44,212 nucleotides of DNA from Bacteroidia bacterium. Lineage in GTDB: Bacteria > Bacteroidota > Bacteroidia > B-17B0 > Aurantibacillaceae. This document shows, in pieces, positions 42,011 through 44,212 of this stretch (its first letter is position 1; each line of letters begins with the position of its first letter). Where the stretch lies: contig JAOAHO010000020.1 of the NCBI GenBank assembly GCA_026415195.1, positions 1 through 44,212 on the forward strand, given 5' to 3'. Below the pieces are notes generated by a model. The model was given only the letters and a program-made list of their open reading frames with translations. It was not told where the DNA came from and made no database searches. A program made the position numbers and the translations under genes.

Positions 42011-43459
42011 TTATTTATTTAGGTTTAGAAAAAGTTCACCCACACCTTCTTTAATTCCGTTCAATATTAAATTAGGATAAACCCCGAGCAATATAATTAG
42101 GGCACACAAAATCATCAATGCCCATTTGTCTGTGGATTCCAATGCTTTGAACACCTGATCCCGCGGCGGTTCGCCCAACATAATTCTTTGATATGACCGA
42201 AGCATATAAACTGCTCCCAAAATCACACTTAAAGCTGCTGCTACGGCCCAGCCCTGGCCATATTGATAAATCCCGCTGAGAATTAAAAACTCACCGGGAA
42301 ATCCCGATGTTAAGGGTAATGCCACTGAACCCAAAAGCACAATCAGAAATAAATTTGAAAATTGGCCGTTCATGCTTCTGATGCCCCCCAACTGTTGTAT
42401 TTGCGTGGTACCGGTGTGGCGTTCCAGTATGTCCGCAATGACAAACAATCCTACTGCCGTAAGGCCATGTGAAAACATCATCACCACCGATCCGCTTAAT
42501 GCTTCTTCTTTCAGCGAAGTGATTCCTGCCGCCATCATGGCCATGTGCGACAAAGACGACCATGCCAGCAATTCCTTAAAATCTTTTTGTACTATGGCTA
42601 CGCCAGCCGCAAACAAAATCGTAATGACTGCCAATGCCATGATCAAAGGCGACCAATACTGGTGCCCCAAAGGCAAAGTAGGTGCCAGCCAAAACAAATA
42701 TCCGAAAGTGCCCATCTTAGCCATCAGTCCCGATAGTAACATGGTACCGGCAAAGGGAGTGTTGGTATAGGCAGAGGGTTGCCAAACATGAAAAGGTATT
42801 AAAGGAATTTTAACCACAAATCCCATAAAAACCAGGGCATAAACTAAAATTTGTTTCTTTTCAGCCATCATCGAACCGGCATCCATAATCGCTTCATGTG
42901 AAAACGAACGTTCCGAAAAAAACGAACCGGTCTCGGTATATAAATAAATCAGCCCGGCCAGCATAAACAAACTTCCCAATACCGTGTAAATGAAAAACCT
43001 CAATGTAATGGTTTCACGGTTCTGACCTCCATACATCAAACAAATCAGATAAATCGGAATTAAGGCAAGCTCCCAACATACATAAAACAACACCGCATCT
43101 CTGGCCATAAAAACGCCATTCAGCCCGGCTTGCATGATAAAAGCCATTCCGAAAAATGCAGGAGGCAGGTTACGGCTTTTTTGTTGAATGAAAATGATGG
43201 GGTAAAGCAAGCCCGTAAGTAAGACCAAAGCGGAGCCCACGCCTCCGGCGTTAAGGTGGAAATGTGAGCCAATGGAAGGAACCCATGGAATTTCAAAATT
43301 AATAAAGTTCGGATAGGATTGCCCGAAAAAGGCAGACAAAGATCCCGCAAACATCAAAAGCGAAAATATGAATGAAATGCTCCAAAAGGCCCTCATCCTG
43401 CTTAGCAATAACAGGAAACCGGCAAGAAGCGGAAAAACAAAGAGTAATAATGCCATCAT
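42011..43459 (-). CDS. nuoM: NADH-quinone oxidoreductase subunit M
   Basis: This 482-residue antiporter-like proton-pumping subunit has about 14 transmembrane segments. The motif VCWELALIPIYLI carries the key buried Glu. FVVKIPLIPFHVWQPSAYTNTPFAGT and KDFKELLAWSSLSHM supply the channel Lys residues. The start is one of two consecutive ATGs; the first (43457-43459) overlaps the nuoL stop as ATGA, which suggests translational coupling. Confidence 0.96.
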   Translation of the reverse strand: MMALLLFVFPLLAGFLLLLSRMRAFWSISFIFSLLMFAGSLSAFFGQSYPNFINFEIPWVPSIGSHFHLNAGGVGSALVLLTGLLYPIIFIQQKSRNLPPAFFGMAFIMQAGLNGVFMARDAVLFYVCWELALIPIYLICLMYGGQNRETITLRFFIYTVLGSLFMLAGLIYLYTETGSFFSERSFSHEAIMDAGSMMAEKKQILVYALVFMGFVVKIPLIPFHVWQPSAYTNTPFAGTMLLSGLMAKMGTFGYLFWLAPTLPLGHQYWSPLIMALAVITILFAAGVAIVQKDFKELLAWSSLSHMAMMAAGITSLKEEALSGSVVMMFSHGLTAVGLFVIADILERHTGTTQIQQLGGIRSMNGQFSNLFLIVLLGSVALPLTSGFPGEFLILSGIYQYGQGWAVAAALSVILGAVYMLRSYQRIMLGEPPRDQVFKALESTDKWALMILCALIILLGVYPNLILNGIKEGVGELFLNLNK

Positions 43460-44212
43460 ATTTTAACCAAAAAATAAAGGATCAATATCAACCCGGCAGC
43501 CATCCCGATCAGGTAAAAACTGATATTGCCATGCTGGATCAGGCGCAATGCATTTCCCGACCATTGCACCATGCTTCCGAACAAAGCGGATATGCCGTCA
43601 AAAATATATTTCTGAACAAAATCCCTGAATACCGTGGCAATCCAATCCAACGGTTTTTGAATGAGCGAAGTATAAAGCTCATCCACATAAAACTTGGCAT
43701 AAGCCCATTTTTCGTACCATGGGCGCCTGGCAGTATCAGGCAACGGAAGAGTTTGATTTTTGAAATATAATACCCAGGCCAAATAAATCCCTGCCGCTCC
43801 CAAAGCCACGGCTATGCCCATCAACATCCATTCTGTCTCGTGGCTTAACAAAGATACAGGTTCACGGTGGAGCACGTTATGCAGATATCCGTGAAGCCAG
43901 TGCGGGGCATGCAATACAGCAGGTAATCCCAGCAATCCGCCTATGACCGATAATACGGCCAGAATCATCAGCGGCACGGTCATGGCAGGAGGCGATTCAT
44001 GCAGGTGTTTGCGCTGGTGGTCCGTTCCGCGGAAATTACCGAAGAACACCAGGAAAAACATACGGAACATGTAAAATGCCGTCAGGAAAGATGCCAACGA
44101 ACATACCAACCACAATGGCATATTGTATTCAAATACGTGAGCCAGGATTTCATCTTTGGAGAAAAAACCGGAAAACGGAGGCACACCGCTGATGGCAAGC
44201 GTAGCCAAAAGC
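43456..44212 (-). CDS. nuoL: NADH-quinone oxidoreductase subunit L, C-terminal part (runs off right edge)
   Basis: The frame is open to the window edge and encodes the last 251 or so residues of NuoL. It begins in the conserved LAISGVPPFSGFFSKDEIL, followed by transmembrane segments (FLTAFYMFRMFFLVFFG) and the region of the long lateral helix with PWYEKWAYAKFYVDELYTSLI. It ends in a final transmembrane helix that anchors the lateral helix near NuoM. The N-terminal antiporter domain lies beyond the window. No internal stop or frameshift is seen. Confidence 0.95.
   Translation of the reverse strand, partial: LLATLAISGVPPFSGFFSKDEILAHVFEYNMPLWLVCSLASFLTAFYMFRMFFLVFFGNFRGTDHQRKHLHESPPAMTVPLMILAVLSVIGGLLGLPAVLHAPHWLHGYLHNVLHREPVSLLSHETEWMLMGIAVALGAAGIYLAWVLYFKNQTLPLPDTARRPWYEKWAYAKFYVDELYTSLIQKPLDWIATVFRDFVQKYIFDGISALFGSMVQWSGNALRLIQHGNISFYLIGMAAGLILILYFLVKI

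Noticed and set aside
1-44212. CRISPR arrays, insertion sequences, phage genes, tRNA and rRNA genes
   Set aside because: I looked through spacers and genes by eye and found no direct-repeat array, transposase, integrase or tRNA-like sequence.

Overview
The window reads as a chromosomal segment of a member of the Bacteroidota. This rests on Bacteroidota-typical families (DUF5606, GWxTD, a large alpha-2-macroglobulin, a LuxE-like acyltransferase), A/T-rich spacers, no evident Shine-Dalgarno sequences, and several copies of the phylum's -7 promoter box TAnnTTTG. I cannot fix the genus. Most of it is chromosomal housekeeping. There are no rRNA or tRNA genes, insertion sequences, phage genes or CRISPR arrays that I can see.

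Layout. 0-1.6 kb (minus): the start of a GHMP sugar kinase running off the left edge, yajQ and tsaD. 1.7-7.4 kb (plus): a TamB-like protein overlapped by a GWxTD lipoprotein gene. 7.4-8.7 kb (minus): a LuxE-like acyltransferase overlapped by an alkyltransferase-like protein whose active-site Cys is Ala. 8.7-11.4 kb: a small lipoprotein (plus), then an orphan HisKA_2-type histidine kinase and a 2-hydroxyacid dehydrogenase (minus). 11.6-13.2 kb: dnaB (plus). 13.2-19.2 kb: a 2018-residue alpha-2-macroglobulin with an intact CAEQ thioester motif (minus). 19.6-23.3 kb (plus): sulP-era-rimO. 23.4-25.4 kb (minus): DUF5606 and lpdA.

25.4-33 kb holds the most interesting unit: a minus-strand tryptophan operon, trpE-G-D-C-F-B-A plus a DAHP synthase gene (aroF), with every adjacent pair overlapping. 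In front of it is a short leader reading frame with three consecutive Trp codons, followed by mutually exclusive hairpins (8-bp 1:2 stem, 10-bp antiterminator, 9-bp terminator with a U-tract). This is a complete, textbook-shaped ribosome-mediated attenuator, and it would place entry into the shikimate pathway under tryptophan control along with the trp genes.

33-36.2 kb (plus): purA with its own promoter, followed one base later by a TPR sensor histidine kinase. 36.3-40.2 kb: a visibly A/T-richer CDP-deoxysugar segment with rfbF and an RfbC-like epimerase on plus, and rfbH (3-dehydrase with its [2Fe-2S] cysteines) and an extended SDR on minus. The CDP-glucose 4,6-dehydratase and the E3 reductase are not in the window. 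40.2-44.2 kb (minus): nuoL (partial), nuoM and nuoN of complex I, with a Fur-family regulator whose start codon shares a base with the nuoN stop.

All coordinates, motifs and pairings were read by eye. Functions are by family recognition, and promoters are consensus matches only.
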